A stretch of DNA of 64,000 bases from Prosthecobacter gellanilyticus (GCF_007992435.1 NZ_BKAG01000041.1:1-64000); one strand, 5' to 3'; positions 1 to 8,936 are shown, numbered from the stretch's first letter. The notes: generated from the sequence alone by a model not told the origin. Numbers and translations are program-made.

Positions 1-17
1 TCCGCGACTTCGGCGCG

Positions 18-1775
18 CTATTGCAGCACCTTCTTGATTGCAGGCACCAGGAGCTCAGTCACAAGTTCATGCCCGAGATCATTCGGATGCATGCCATCTG
101 GCAGCATGCCGCTGACGTCCGTCTGGTGCTTCTTGGCAAACGCCGGATACTCCGCATGCACATCGACCAACGGCACTTTGAGTTCGGCGGCCAGTTCACG
201 CATCGCCGCATTGTAGGCGACGAGATTCGGGGATTCAAAGCCATCCTCGGCAGCGGCATCGTAGGGCGGCTTGCCATACATCTGCTTGAGCCGGGCCGTC
301 CAGCGCAGCGGGTTGGTGGTCATGAGGATCACCTTCGCGTCCTGCTTTTGGAGCGTGGAGATCATTTGGCGCAGGTTTTTCAGGTAGTCCTTCACGGGCA
401 CGCGGGGAGAGGTCGCGGGCGGATTCTTCCACACATCCACAGCGGAGTCATTGATGCCGAACTGGATCACCACCAGCCTCGGCTTGTGACGCAGCACATC
501 ACTCTCTAGCCGCTGCATGGCCATGCTGGTGGTGTTGCCTGGGACACCTGCATTATACACAGCCAGACTGGATCCCACGCTCTGAAGAGCTTCCTGCACA
601 CGGTCCGCATACACCTTCTCAATGCCGCTGCGAACGGCGGTCGTGGAGTCGCCAAACATGATGATGCCGCCGGGCTTCGGATCTGGTTTGACGATAGGCA
701 CGTGCACAGGAATCTCGCCCTTGTTGAGGTCGTCGAGCTTCACCTTCATGCGCAGGCCGCCCTGCATGGTGGTGATCCATACCTCGCCGGGACTGCGCTC
801 ATAGAGATAAGGATAAGAGACACGCGCACCCGTGCCGTAGTTGGCCGCCACGATGACAGGCTTGCTCCAGGTGGCCGCCTCATCGCTGGAGAAGGCTAGC
901 GACAACTCCGAGCGGCTCGTGCCATTTTTCGGCGCATGACGTGGTGGTGCATTCCAAAGCAGCGCGATGCGGCCATCACTCAGACGAGCCATCTGCGGGC
1001 AGCAGGTAACGGAAGCAATGTTGGTTTGCTTCAGGCCTTCCCACTTCAGTCCATCCTTGGAGGTGGCATCCCAGAGAAACCCAGCCTCCGTGCGCAGGAG
1101 CAGGTAAAGCGAGCCGTCCTTTCTCTCGATGACAGCGCCTTCGAGGCTGCCTGCATGATCGTGTGTGCCCACGCCATAGTCGAGCATGTTGCTGCGCTGC
1201 CAGGACTTTCCCAGATCATCAGAAACCCACATCACCGTGGCGTGCCGCCATTCGGGAATGATCTCCTGACCCACCATGACGATGCGGCCACTGCGCATCT
1301 GGATCATGGAATGAATACAGCCGCACCAGGGATCGCTCAGCTTTACGGGAGTTTCCCAGGTCTTGCCATCGTCCGTGCTGCGGCAGGTATAGGTCGGCAG
1401 CACGAAGTCGGTCCACTTCACATCCGCCTCACCCCAGCGCCAGCCTTTGGGCTGACCTCTCTCCGTCATGTTCATCCAGCCAGCGATGATCACGCCTTCA
1501 CGCGTGCGCAGCAGAGCCCGCTCATTGCTAGTTTGAAACTTCTCCGGTGTGGCAAACAGAGGCGTGCTGGTCCAGGTGGCTCCTTCATCGGTGCTGCGCA
1601 GAGCATCCTTCGCATCAAAGCAGAGCGCGGCTCCATCCGCCGCGGTCACAAACGGGCCTTGATGAGGGAAGGGCAGGGCGGATGCCTTGGGGTGAAGAAT
1701 GGGCGCAGTGGCTGGTCGGGCCGCGAATGAAGCCATGCAAACCGCCAGGAGGCTGAGCAAGAGTGGGAGACGCAT
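18..1775 (-). CDS. Secreted sialidase-like BNR protein fused to SGNH/GDSL hydrolase
   Basis: A 585-residue exported two-domain protein. The start at 1775 is chosen because MRLPLLLSLL begins a clear signal peptide (about residues 1-24); an ATG three codons upstream only adds MCA. The N-terminal half (about 30-360) has Asp-box-like motifs (STDEGATW, STDDGKTW, SDDLGKSW, SDEAATW), as in sialidase/BNR beta-propellers. The C-terminal part (about 370-585) is an SGNH/GDSL esterase: FGDS with nucleophile Ser377, the GIND block, and DGMHP with Asp560 and His563 as the catalytic pair. Family knowledge suggests removal of sialic acids or related sugars plus deacetylation of an O-acetylated glycan. The pairing suggests one polypeptide that de-esterifies and trims the same substrate; that is inference. 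It is divergent from the Gfo/Idh gene, with 131 bp between starts. Sialidase activity is uncertain because Asp-box propellers have many functions. Confidence 0.85.
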   Translation of the reverse strand: MRLPLLLSLLAVCMASFAARPATAPILHPKASALPFPHQGPFVTAADGAALCFDAKDALRSTDEGATWTSTPLFATPEKFQTSNERALLRTREGVIIAGWMNMTERGQPKGWRWGEADVKWTDFVLPTYTCRSTDDGKTWETPVKLSDPWCGCIHSMIQMRSGRIVMVGQEIIPEWRHATVMWVSDDLGKSWQRSNMLDYGVGTHDHAGSLEGAVIERKDGSLYLLLRTEAGFLWDATSKDGLKWEGLKQTNIASVTCCPQMARLSDGRIALLWNAPPRHAPKNGTSRSELSLAFSSDEAATWSKPVIVAANYGTGARVSYPYLYERSPGEVWITTMQGGLRMKVKLDDLNKGEIPVHVPIVKPDPKPGGIIMFGDSTTAVRSGIEKVYADRVQEALQSVGSSLAVYNAGVPGNTTSMAMQRLESDVLRHKPRLVVIQFGINDSAVDVWKNPPATSPRVPVKDYLKNLRQMISTLQKQDAKVILMTTNPLRWTARLKQMYGKPPYDAAAEDGFESPNLVAYNAAMRELAAELKVPLVDVHAEYPAFAKKHQTDVSGMLPDGMHPNDLGHELVTELLVPAIKKVLQ

Positions 1776-1906
1776 GGCACACATACGCAGCAGCTTTCAC
1801 CGGCTTCACAGGCACCATGAGGAGACCAGACCCTAGCGCACAAAGCGCCCACTTCATGTCATGCCAGAACGCAACGAAATGTCCCTGGCGGGCGTTCTAT
1901 TTGCAC

Positions 1907-2890
1907 ATGACCCGCTCTACTTTTATCGCCCTTTCCACGGCCTTTCTCTCCCTCGCAGGCGCTGCTTCGGCCCAAAACATACGCGCAGGCATCATCGGTC
2001 TCGATACCTCCCATGTCCTGGCCTTCACCAAGACGCTGAATGCGAATCCGCAGAAGCCAGAAGTCATGGGTGTGCGCCTGGTGGCGGCCTATGCGCAGGG
2101 CTCCAAGGACATTGAGTCCAGTGTGAAGCGCGTGCCGGAATACACGGAAAAGGTAAAGGCGCTTGGCGTGGAGATCGTGCCGACCATCGAGGCCCTGGTG
2201 GAAAAGGTGGATGTGGTCTTCCTCGAAACGAATGATGGGCGTCCGCATTTGGAGCAGATCCGTCCCTGCTTCGCCGCGCACAAGCCCGTGTTCATCGACA
2301 AGCCCATCGCCGGCACCCTGGTGGACGCCATCAAGATCTTTGAGGAGGCCAAGGCTGCTGGGGTGCCCATCTTCTCCTCTTCCTCCCTGCGCTTTGGCAA
2401 AAACACCCAGGCTGTTCGCGGTGGTAGCGTCGGCATTGTGAAGCAGGCAGAGACTTCCAGTCCGGCCTCATTGGAAGCCACGCATCCCGACCTCTTCTGG
2501 TATGGCATCCACGGCGTGGAAAGCCTCTTCACCGTCATGGGCACCGGCTGCCAGAGCGTGAAGCGCGATACCAACCCCGAAGGCAAAATCCGCGTCACTG
2601 GCACCTGGGCAGGTGGTCGCACCGGTGTGTTCAATGAGAGCAAGGCCTATGGTGGCAAAGCCGTCGGTGACAAAGGCGAGTCCCCCGTGGGTGCGTACGA
2701 TGGCTATGATCCGCTGCTGTTTGCCGCCGTGCATTTCTTCCGCACCGGCATGGCTCCCGTGACGCCTGAGGAGACGCTGGAGATCTACGCCTTCATGGAA
2801 GCCGCGGATGAAAGCAAGCGCCGCAACGGTGCTGAAGTGACCCTCAAAGAGGTCATGGACAAGGCGAAGGCTGAAGCCGCGAAAAAGTAG
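1907..2890 (+). CDS. Exported Gfo/Idh/MocA-family oxidoreductase-like protein
   Basis: A 327-residue protein. The frame is open from 1763, but the start at 1907 (MTRSTFIALSTAF) gives a good signal peptide ending near AASA-QN, so upstream ATGs are rejected. After the signal the Rossmann N-terminus reads AGIIGLDTSHVLAF, a variant of the GxGxxG nucleotide site, followed by VDVVFLETNDGRPH and the KPVFIDKPIAG block, which matches the EKP motif region of Gfo/Idh/MocA dehydrogenases (Asp in place of Glu before the Lys). The family does NAD(P)-linked sugar oxidoreduction. Exported members are common in Verrucomicrobiota and Planctomycetes, and their cofactor source in the periplasm is unclear. Divergent from the sialidase-like gene, which suggests a shared glycan role. 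The atypical G-box leaves real enzyme activity open. Confidence 0.8.
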   Translation: MTRSTFIALSTAFLSLAGAASAQNIRAGIIGLDTSHVLAFTKTLNANPQKPEVMGVRLVAAYAQGSKDIESSVKRVPEYTEKVKALGVEIVPTIEALVEKVDVVFLETNDGRPHLEQIRPCFAAHKPVFIDKPIAGTLVDAIKIFEEAKAAGVPIFSSSSLRFGKNTQAVRGGSVGIVKQAETSSPASLEATHPDLFWYGIHGVESLFTVMGTGCQSVKRDTNPEGKIRVTGTWAGGRTGVFNESKAYGGKAVGDKGESPVGAYDGYDPLLFAAVHFFRTGMAPVTPEETLEIYAFMEAADESKRRNGAEVTLKEVMDKAKAEAAKK

Positions 2891-2920
2891 GTTAGACGGT
2901 GGGGGCGCGTCAGCGACGGG

Positions 2921-3082
2921 GCGCGGATCTCCGAATCCGCAGCCAGGTGGATGACACATGTGGCCGCGACTTTGCTGACGGAACCTTCAACCCGAAAACC
3001 AGGATGTGGATTCGAGTGGCATCACGATGATGCTCCTCGTCCATCCTGCGTTCGTGACGGCTGCGGATTCGGATATCCGCGC
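2921..3082. repeat. 24-bp inverted repeat flanking a 114-bp spacer
   Basis: Positions 2921-2944 (gcgcggatctccgaatccgc plus agcc) and 3059-3082 are reverse complements with one mismatch in 24 bases. They lie between the stop of the Gfo/Idh gene (2890) and the stop of the convergent response regulator (3172). A shorter hairpin, ggcgcg-atatctt-cgcgcc, follows at 3145-3163 and could stop transcription from either side. The long inverted repeat may be a REP/MITE-like element or a terminator-like structure; no transposase is nearby. Confidence 0.6.
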
Positions 3083-3171
3083 TCCATGGATGCTGCGGGC
3101 CGCTCGGTACGTAGATGTCGGAAACGAATCCATTGTTAGACTTGGGCGCGATATCTTCGCGCCTTCCACCT

Positions 3172-3786
3172 TTACACCTTCACCAAGCCACGCCTGATGG
3201 CCTCGGCCGTGGCTTGGGCGCGGTCATTGACCTTCATCTTCATGAGGATGCGGCTGACGTGCTGCTTCACGGTGTCCTCACCGATGCCGAGGGTGGCGGC
3301 GATTTCCTTGTTGGCATTGCCTTGGGTAATGAGTGTGAGAATCTCGCGTTCTCGGGGTGTGATCTCGGGCTCGGCAAGCCGGTCCTTCAAACGCTGTGCG
3401 ATGTCGGCAGGCAGGGTTTGCCCGCCTTTCGCCACGGTGCGGATGGCTTTGAGCAAGTCATCGCGCGAAGAAGACTTTTGTAAGTAGCCGAGTGCGCCCG
3501 CTTTGAGAGCGGCCTGGATCTCGTCATCACGGGCAAAGGTGGAGAAGATCAGCACCTTCGCGGCGGGATGCTCACGCAGGAGAGCGGCGGTGGCCTCGAT
3601 GCCGCTGATGCCGGGAAGCTGCAGGTCCATCAGAACCACATCCGGCTTCTTCTTGGCATACACCTTTGCCGCCTCTTCGCCGCGATCGACCTCGCCCACG
3701 ACCTTGAGATCATCCTCCAGTTCCAATGACGCGACGATGCCGCTTCGCACCACGAAGTGGTCATCAATGAGGAGAAGAGAAATCAT
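3172..3786 (-). CDS. NarL/LuxR-family response regulator
   Basis: A 204-residue DNA-binding response regulator. The receiver domain (about 1-120) has the acidic pair in LLIDDH, phospho-acceptor Asp54 in VVLMDLQLPG and the conserved Lys in LQKSSS. The C-terminal LuxR/GerE helix-turn-helix (about 135-204) starts with ITPREREILTLI and includes NANKEIAATLGI. It lies 32 bp downstream of a HisKA_3-type sensor kinase on the same strand, so the two almost certainly form a cognate pair. Upstream of the kinase is a 500-residue protein of unknown function, making a three-gene operon. The targets are not visible from the sequence. Confidence 0.93.
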   Translation of the reverse strand: MISLLLIDDHFVVRSGIVASLELEDDLKVVGEVDRGEEAAKVYAKKKPDVVLMDLQLPGISGIEATAALLREHPAAKVLIFSTFARDDEIQAALKAGALGYLQKSSSRDDLLKAIRTVAKGGQTLPADIAQRLKDRLAEPEITPREREILTLITQGNANKEIAATLGIGEDTVKQHVSRILMKMKVNDRAQATAEAIRRGLVKV

Positions 3787-3818
3787 GAGCCAAGGTCAAG
3801 CGGTCAAAGGGCAAGGAG

Positions 3819-5861
3819 TCAAGCGGGCAAAGGCAGGGCGATGGTCACAGTGGTGCCCTTTCCATGCTCGCTCTGCCAGTGGGCTTCGGCGCCGATCTTC
3901 CGGCAGCGCTCGCGAATGCCGATGCAGCCAAAGTGGCCGGGCTTGCCATGCGTTTGAGTGCTGGTGTCAAAGCCACCGCCATTGTCAGCGATGCTCAGGA
4001 TGAGCTGTCCGCTGCTCTCCGCCAGGTGCACGGTGATCCGTGATGCCTTCGCATGCTTGATCGCATTCGTGGTGGCCTCCTGGGCCATCATGCGCAGGTG
4101 ATGTGCCACCGGGGCCGCGATGGCAGGCACTGGATGGAGATCGAGCACGATCTCACATTGATCATGTTGCACACGTTCTGCCATGAGTTGCAGGGACTCT
4201 GGCAAAGTCACCGGATGCTCCGTGTCACGGAGATCGGAGACAAGATTGCGTGCCTCGCTCTGGATGCGAGAGACAAGGCTGCGCGAGGTTTCTAAAAGGG
4301 TGCGCGCCTTGTCTTCCAATGGTCGTGTGGTGGCGGCATCGAGACGCAGTGAAAGCCCGGCCAGCTCCTGCTCCAGTGTGTCATGAAACTCTCGTGCGAT
4401 GCGCTGGCGCTCATCCAGCGTGGCTTGATGGGCGATCTTCGATTGCAGCCGGCTGATCTGCCGGCGCTGCTGGGTGATCCAGAACAGCGTGAGCAAGATC
4501 ACTCCGCCGAGAATCGCAATGGCCATCACTAGACGGCGCGCCGTCCAAAATGGTGCGGTGCTCAGCACTTGGATGTCCTGGAGATTGCGCAGCAGCAGCG
4601 AGGCACGCTCGGGTTGCGAGCGAAAACCTTTGTCCGTGGAGGACTCGATCAGACAAATGCCGGCGAGCAGGCACGATGAGCCGATCTCCAAATCGGGTGC
4701 GTTTGTTTGCAGCAGGAAGGCGCGAATCGGAATGCCGTTGGAGGTGAAGCGAAGCTCGTACCCATCCGACGTGCGGAAGAAGTCATTCAGCACGGCGGGT
4801 GTGGTGAGCTGCACCAGGTCCGCATCATGAGAGCCGTCCTGAAGCTCTTTCAGCATCACTTGTTCGGCAGCGGGAGCGGTGTCGGGTGTCTGGGTGAGCA
4901 CCTGCGCATCTGCCAGGGAGGCACTGAAGCCTGCCATGATGGGGAAGCCAATGACCTCAATGCGGTGACCGGGCATCACGCTGGCGGCGGTGGTGAGCTG
5001 GATGGCGATGGAAGGAGACTGCGGCGGCTCCGGTGAGGCATCCTTCGGCACTTCCCGGGGTGGCGGCGGTGGTGTGGAGTCACGCAGAAACACACGACCA
5101 TCTGGAAAGGAAGCAAGCACGGTCCCGCGGATACGCACACGATGACTTAAAGCGTCTGCCTCACCAAAGCGCAGCAGCGCGGCGACGGAGGTGACGGGCA
5201 GTGATTCAGGCGGTGCGGCGGCCTCCATGACTTCCACGTCATCCCAGTCTGCCACGCGGAGGTAGGGGAAGACAAGCTGCCGGCGGTCATTGATGCCGCC
5301 GGCAGCGAGGGCGGTGATGCGCAGCCGTGAATCGATCACTCCGGGGGCAGAGTCCAGAGGTGCATCCACACGGACCTCAATGACACGGCTGCCCATGGAG
5401 ACGCGGAGGATGGATTTGTTTTCATCCAGCGCGGCGAGGGTGCGGCCGAGGCCCACCACGACCACGCGCTGGTAGTGATAGCGGCCTGTGGAGAGGTCAT
5501 CATAGGTGGCGGGCACGGCGACAGGCGGAGTCTCATGACCGAGCACCTGCACCTGAGTCACATCCACACCAGGAAAGTAGAGTCCGGCTGTGGTCGTGCC
5601 TTGAATGCGCACCCGGTCACCGGGACGGAGATTGTTCCGGAAAGGCCTGAAGTGCAGATGAGTGCCAGCCGTTTCATCCTGCACAAAGACTGTGCTGCCG
5701 CTTTCCACAAAGCCCACGGTGGCTGTGAGATCCACCGGCAGTTTTTCCAGGCTGCGCTCATAGGGGAGCGTGCGGATGTCGATGGCACGGGTGAGCGTGG
5801 TTTGCGCCATGGCCTGGCCCAACCAAAAGGAGAATAGAAGAATGAGCGTGGAGAATCTCAC
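3819..5861 (-). CDS. Sensor histidine kinase, HisKA_3 type, with OB-fold-like periplasmic region
   Basis: A 680-residue membrane kinase. A GTG start at 5861, just after the upstream stop, begins a signal peptide (FSTLILLFSFWLGQAMAQ). Residues about 20-440 are periplasmic and contain several repeats with the pattern 'VFVQDE ... LRPGDRVRIQGT' and 'HRVRIRGTV', which resemble OB-fold strands. A transmembrane helix (LVMAIAILGGVILLTLFWI) precedes a dimerisation domain with phospho-acceptor His493 in REFHDTLEQE, the NarX/DegS form. The ATPase domain has EATTNAIKHAKA (N box), DNGGGFD (G1) and GCIGIRERC (G2). It phosphorylates the adjacent NarL-type regulator, judging by order and spacing. The signal is unknown; ligand binding by the OB-like repeats is inference. 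Confidence 0.92.
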   Translation of the reverse strand: MRFSTLILLFSFWLGQAMAQTTLTRAIDIRTLPYERSLEKLPVDLTATVGFVESGSTVFVQDETAGTHLHFRPFRNNLRPGDRVRIQGTTTAGLYFPGVDVTQVQVLGHETPPVAVPATYDDLSTGRYHYQRVVVVGLGRTLAALDENKSILRVSMGSRVIEVRVDAPLDSAPGVIDSRLRITALAAGGINDRRQLVFPYLRVADWDDVEVMEAAAPPESLPVTSVAALLRFGEADALSHRVRIRGTVLASFPDGRVFLRDSTPPPPPREVPKDASPEPPQSPSIAIQLTTAASVMPGHRIEVIGFPIMAGFSASLADAQVLTQTPDTAPAAEQVMLKELQDGSHDADLVQLTTPAVLNDFFRTSDGYELRFTSNGIPIRAFLLQTNAPDLEIGSSCLLAGICLIESSTDKGFRSQPERASLLLRNLQDIQVLSTAPFWTARRLVMAIAILGGVILLTLFWITQQRRQISRLQSKIAHQATLDERQRIAREFHDTLEQELAGLSLRLDAATTRPLEDKARTLLETSRSLVSRIQSEARNLVSDLRDTEHPVTLPESLQLMAERVQHDQCEIVLDLHPVPAIAAPVAHHLRMMAQEATTNAIKHAKASRITVHLAESSGQLILSIADNGGGFDTSTQTHGKPGHFGCIGIRERCRKIGAEAHWQSEHGKGTTVTIALPLPA

Positions 5862-5864
5862 GGC

Positions 5865-7367
5865 TCAGAAGTTGTCGGGCAACTGACCCCAGTCCGGGTT
5901 CTTACCCGCGTCAAAGTCCTCGGGAAGAGTCGCGCTGATCTCGCCTTCCGGATCACTGACCATCACGACACCACCTTTGGCCGTGGCAATGGCTTGCACG
6001 CCGAGATTGCCTGTGTTGTTCAGCTGCAGGCTTCCCGCTTCCTGGTAGATGCCCAGGGACACGCGTTGGAAGCCAAGGTCATTGTTGATGAGCATACGCC
6101 CGCCATGATCCGTGGCATCCAGTGTGAGCTGCGGTGTGCCATCGGCCGTGGACAGCAGCAGCGAACCAGCCACGGGTCCGCCGGAAAGAGTCGCAATGCC
6201 GGCCTGCGAGGCTGCATTCCCATAGGCGCAGAAGACGCCGCCCTGGTCGCCTTCACCAAACATGAGCAAGGGTCGCTGCTGCTTTTGCAGGATCACCACG
6301 GGTTTGTTCGCGGTGACAGCGGAGAGCAGTTTGGTATCAGGATCGATCGGTGACATCAGCTCGACCGAAGAAACCTCGCCGCTGGCCACGGCGCGGAAGC
6401 CATCTTCCTCACCTGTGGACTGCAGTGTCAGCGCGGAGTGGCTGTCATAATGATGCGCCAGCATGACCCGCGCCTCGCCGTTCATGTCATGCAGCGTGAT
6501 GCTGCTGGCCACATCGAGCGCGGAGATGTCCACGGACTTTTCTCCACGCTCACCACGCAGGGAGAAGCTGCTTCCAGCTTCACCGGAAGAAATGTGCGCC
6601 TCAAAGCCACTGCCGGGAACCTTGCCTTCATGCACGCAGAGCTGGGCAGCACCATCGAGCGCCATCATGGAGATGCTCTGCAGCTCAGACGGGCTGTGGA
6701 GCATGAACGCGGGGCCATCATCACGTGCCACGAGAGCGATCGCGTCGGGCTGTCCTGGCGGTCCGAGGCTCAGCAGACCCCCCTGGCCATCCGAGTGCAG
6801 TTTCACCAGGCTGTTGAGGCTGCCATCGGCAAAGAGCAGATCGGTGGAGGATGGCTTCACGGTACCATCCTCACTGACTTCCCCGTCCTCATGCACCAGC
6901 ACGCCACGTGTGCCGCCGTCCTTCTGCAAAACTGCGATGGAGCCGCCTCGCGGCTGGGCACGCATGAGGGCACCTGGGCGACCCGCGTCCGCATGCACCG
7001 CCACAAATCCGCAGTCCTCCTGGGTGAAGAAGCTGATGCGCGGCTGGCGGTCCTCTCCCCTCAGCAGCATCTGGGGAGATCCCGCGCTGTCCAGAGACAT
7101 CTCCGCACGCACGGCGCTGCTTTCCTTTTGATGCAGATGCACAAAGCCGCCGTCCTCGTCCGCGCCCAGATGCAGGGAGATCCAGCGCGGGTCATGCGCC
7201 GGCCGGACAAACAGCTCATGGCACTCCAGGCAGACGCGGCGGACACCATCAGTGTCTGTTTCCACGCTGACGATCTTCTCCAGATCATCCAGCCGCTGGC
7301 GCACCCGCCGCAGTTCCTCCTGCACAGATGAGAGGGCGGATTGAAGGTCTTCGAGTGGGATGCTCAT
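5865..7367 (-). CDS. Beta-rich repetitive protein of unknown function
   Basis: A 500-residue protein I do not recognise. The N-terminus (about 5-38) is a predicted coiled coil (LSSVQEELRRVRQRLDDLEK), followed by one Cys pair (CLECHE). The remaining ~440 residues consist of short strand-turn units rich in Gly, Asp, Leu and Ser, each about 18-25 residues, such as GSIAVLQKDGG, GGLLSLGPPGQPD, GSLLLSTADG and GVVMVSDPEG. This suggests a beta-solenoid or propeller-like fold. There is no signal peptide or membrane segment, so it is probably cytosolic. The stop lies 3 nt before the GTG of the sensor kinase, so the two are very likely co-transcribed and may be coupled in translation. A role as a scaffold or accessory sensor for that pathway is possible but is inference from position only. 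Confidence 0.8.
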   Translation of the reverse strand: MSIPLEDLQSALSSVQEELRRVRQRLDDLEKIVSVETDTDGVRRVCLECHELFVRPAHDPRWISLHLGADEDGGFVHLHQKESSAVRAEMSLDSAGSPQMLLRGEDRQPRISFFTQEDCGFVAVHADAGRPGALMRAQPRGGSIAVLQKDGGTRGVLVHEDGEVSEDGTVKPSSTDLLFADGSLNSLVKLHSDGQGGLLSLGPPGQPDAIALVARDDGPAFMLHSPSELQSISMMALDGAAQLCVHEGKVPGSGFEAHISSGEAGSSFSLRGERGEKSVDISALDVASSITLHDMNGEARVMLAHHYDSHSALTLQSTGEEDGFRAVASGEVSSVELMSPIDPDTKLLSAVTANKPVVILQKQQRPLLMFGEGDQGGVFCAYGNAASQAGIATLSGGPVAGSLLLSTADGTPQLTLDATDHGGRMLINNDLGFQRVSLGIYQEAGSLQLNNTGNLGVQAIATAKGGVVMVSDPEGEISATLPEDFDAGKNPDWGQLPDNF

Positions 7368-7457
7368 GGGGAAAGAGAGAGAATTTCTTCAAGAAAGATA
7401 CGCCGCTGGCGGGCCGCCGCGCAAGCCAGGGACGTAAAGAGGAGCAACGAATTCCGA

Positions 7458-8936
7458 ATGACGAATGCCGAAATCTCCCGAAGCATGGTCTCACTTCCGC
7501 CCCTCATGTCTCCGTCATCCGCCATTTGCCGTCCGTCGTTGGCCATCACAGCCTCGCTGAGTCTGATCCTCGCCGGTTGCACCGTCGGTCCTGACTTCAA
7601 GCTGCCAGAGATGAATCTCAGCACGCGCTGGAAGAACAAGGCGGACGTCAGTGATCTCGGGATGCCTGACGCCTGGTGGACGCTCTATCGCAGCCCCGCG
7701 CTGAATCGTCTGGTTGATCAAGCGCTGACTTACAATCAAGACCTCGCGACTGCGCTCGCACGTGTGGAGACAGCGCGGGCCATGACGGGTGTGGAGAAGG
7801 CTGCCTGGTTCCCGCAGCTGGGCATGCAGAACGCGATGACGCTGGAGCGCATCTCCGGCAGCAGTTTTGGTGCGAACCTGCCGCCAAACATCCCGCTGCC
7901 TTCCCTGGAGCGCGATCGTCATCAAGCCTTCGCCACCCTGAACTATGAGGTGGACCTCTGGGGCAAGGTGCGCCGCAGTGTGGAAGCCGCGAAGGCTCGT
8001 GAAGGTGCGGCCATTGAACAAGTGGCTGTCCAGCGCCTGGTCATCGCAGCTGAAGTGGCGCGAAATTACTTCCTCGCCGCATCGCTCGACTCCCAGCGCC
8101 AGATCTTGAATGAAACCATCTCCCTCCGTGGCGAGGCGCTGAAACTGCAGCAGAGCCGTTTCCAAGGTGGTCTGGCCAATGAGATGGACGTGGCCCGTGC
8201 GCGCACGGAGCTCGAGCTCGCGAGACACGACCTCATCGGTGTGGAGCGTCAGCGTGCCAATGCGGCGAATGCACTGGCCTTGGTCTGTGGTTCGGCGCCT
8301 GTGGATTTCCAACTGGCATCAAGCCTGGCCCTGCCCGGCGCACCTCGCATCAGCTCGGGGCTTCCGGCGACTTTGCTCCAGCGCCGTCCTGACCTGCGTG
8401 TGGCCGAACAAACGATGCGGGAAGCCAATGCGAATATCGGCGTGGCCAAGGCGAACTTTTATCCCAGCTTCAAGCTGATCGGTAGCGGGGGCATCGAGAG
8501 CATCGGAGCGGAGGACTTCCTTGATTGGAAGAACAAGGCGGGCTCCATCGGGCCTCAGCTCACCCTGCCCATCTTCCAGGGCGGACGCCTGCGCGGAAAC
8601 ATGCGCGCTGCCTATGGGCGGTATGACGAAAGCGTGGCGGCGTATCGCCAGGCCATCTTGAAGGCCTTGCAGGAGGTCGAAAATTCAGTCGTGGATCTGA
8701 ATGCCTACACTCGTCAGCGCGCCGCCGTGACATCCGCTCTCGATGCCGCGCAGGAGACCAGCAAGCTCGCGCGTGTTCGTTATGACAAGGGGCTCGCGAG
8801 TTATTTCGAAGTCGTGGATGCCGACCGCACCGTGCTCACCACAAGGCTGCTTCGTGCGCAGATCGATGGTCAACGCCTGACGGCCAGCGTGCAGCTGATC
8901 CGCTCACTGGGTGGCGGCTGGGGTTCGGCCAAGTAA
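7458..8936 (+). CDS. NodT/OprM-type outer-membrane efflux lipoprotein
   Basis: An outer-membrane factor of the RND/MFS efflux type (NodT family). The lipobox LILAGC followed by TVGPDF is the hallmark N-terminus of NodT/OprM proteins. The repeated OEP domains follow, with YEVDLWGKVRRSVEA, the QRRPDLRVAEQ block and LPIFQGGRLRG. The start is ambiguous: ATGs at 7458, 7485 and 7506 are in frame. 7506 gives a normal 24-residue lipoprotein signal, while 7458 has an aggag about 13 bases upstream; an ATG at 7341 would overlap the divergent gene and is rejected. The protein forms the trimeric exit duct of a tripartite pump. No inner-membrane pump or adaptor gene lies next to it, so its partner is elsewhere. 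Confidence 0.9.
   Translation: MTNAEISRSMVSLPPLMSPSSAICRPSLAITASLSLILAGCTVGPDFKLPEMNLSTRWKNKADVSDLGMPDAWWTLYRSPALNRLVDQALTYNQDLATALARVETARAMTGVEKAAWFPQLGMQNAMTLERISGSSFGANLPPNIPLPSLERDRHQAFATLNYEVDLWGKVRRSVEAAKAREGAAIEQVAVQRLVIAAEVARNYFLAASLDSQRQILNETISLRGEALKLQQSRFQGGLANEMDVARARTELELARHDLIGVERQRANAANALALVCGSAPVDFQLASSLALPGAPRISSGLPATLLQRRPDLRVAEQTMREANANIGVAKANFYPSFKLIGSGGIESIGAEDFLDWKNKAGSIGPQLTLPIFQGGRLRGNMRAAYGRYDESVAAYRQAILKALQEVENSVVDLNAYTRQRAAVTSALDAAQETSKLARVRYDKGLASYFEVVDADRTVLTTRLLRAQIDGQRLTASVQLIRSLGGGWGSAK

Noticed and set aside
936-1730. 264-codon plus-strand frame in the sialidase-like gene
   Set aside because: Shadow frame; the opposite strand has a signal peptide and Asp boxes.
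6438-7331. 297-codon plus-strand frame in the 500-residue protein gene
   Set aside because: The minus-strand reading has a sensible coiled coil and regular repeats and abuts the kinase gene; the plus-strand frame has neither.
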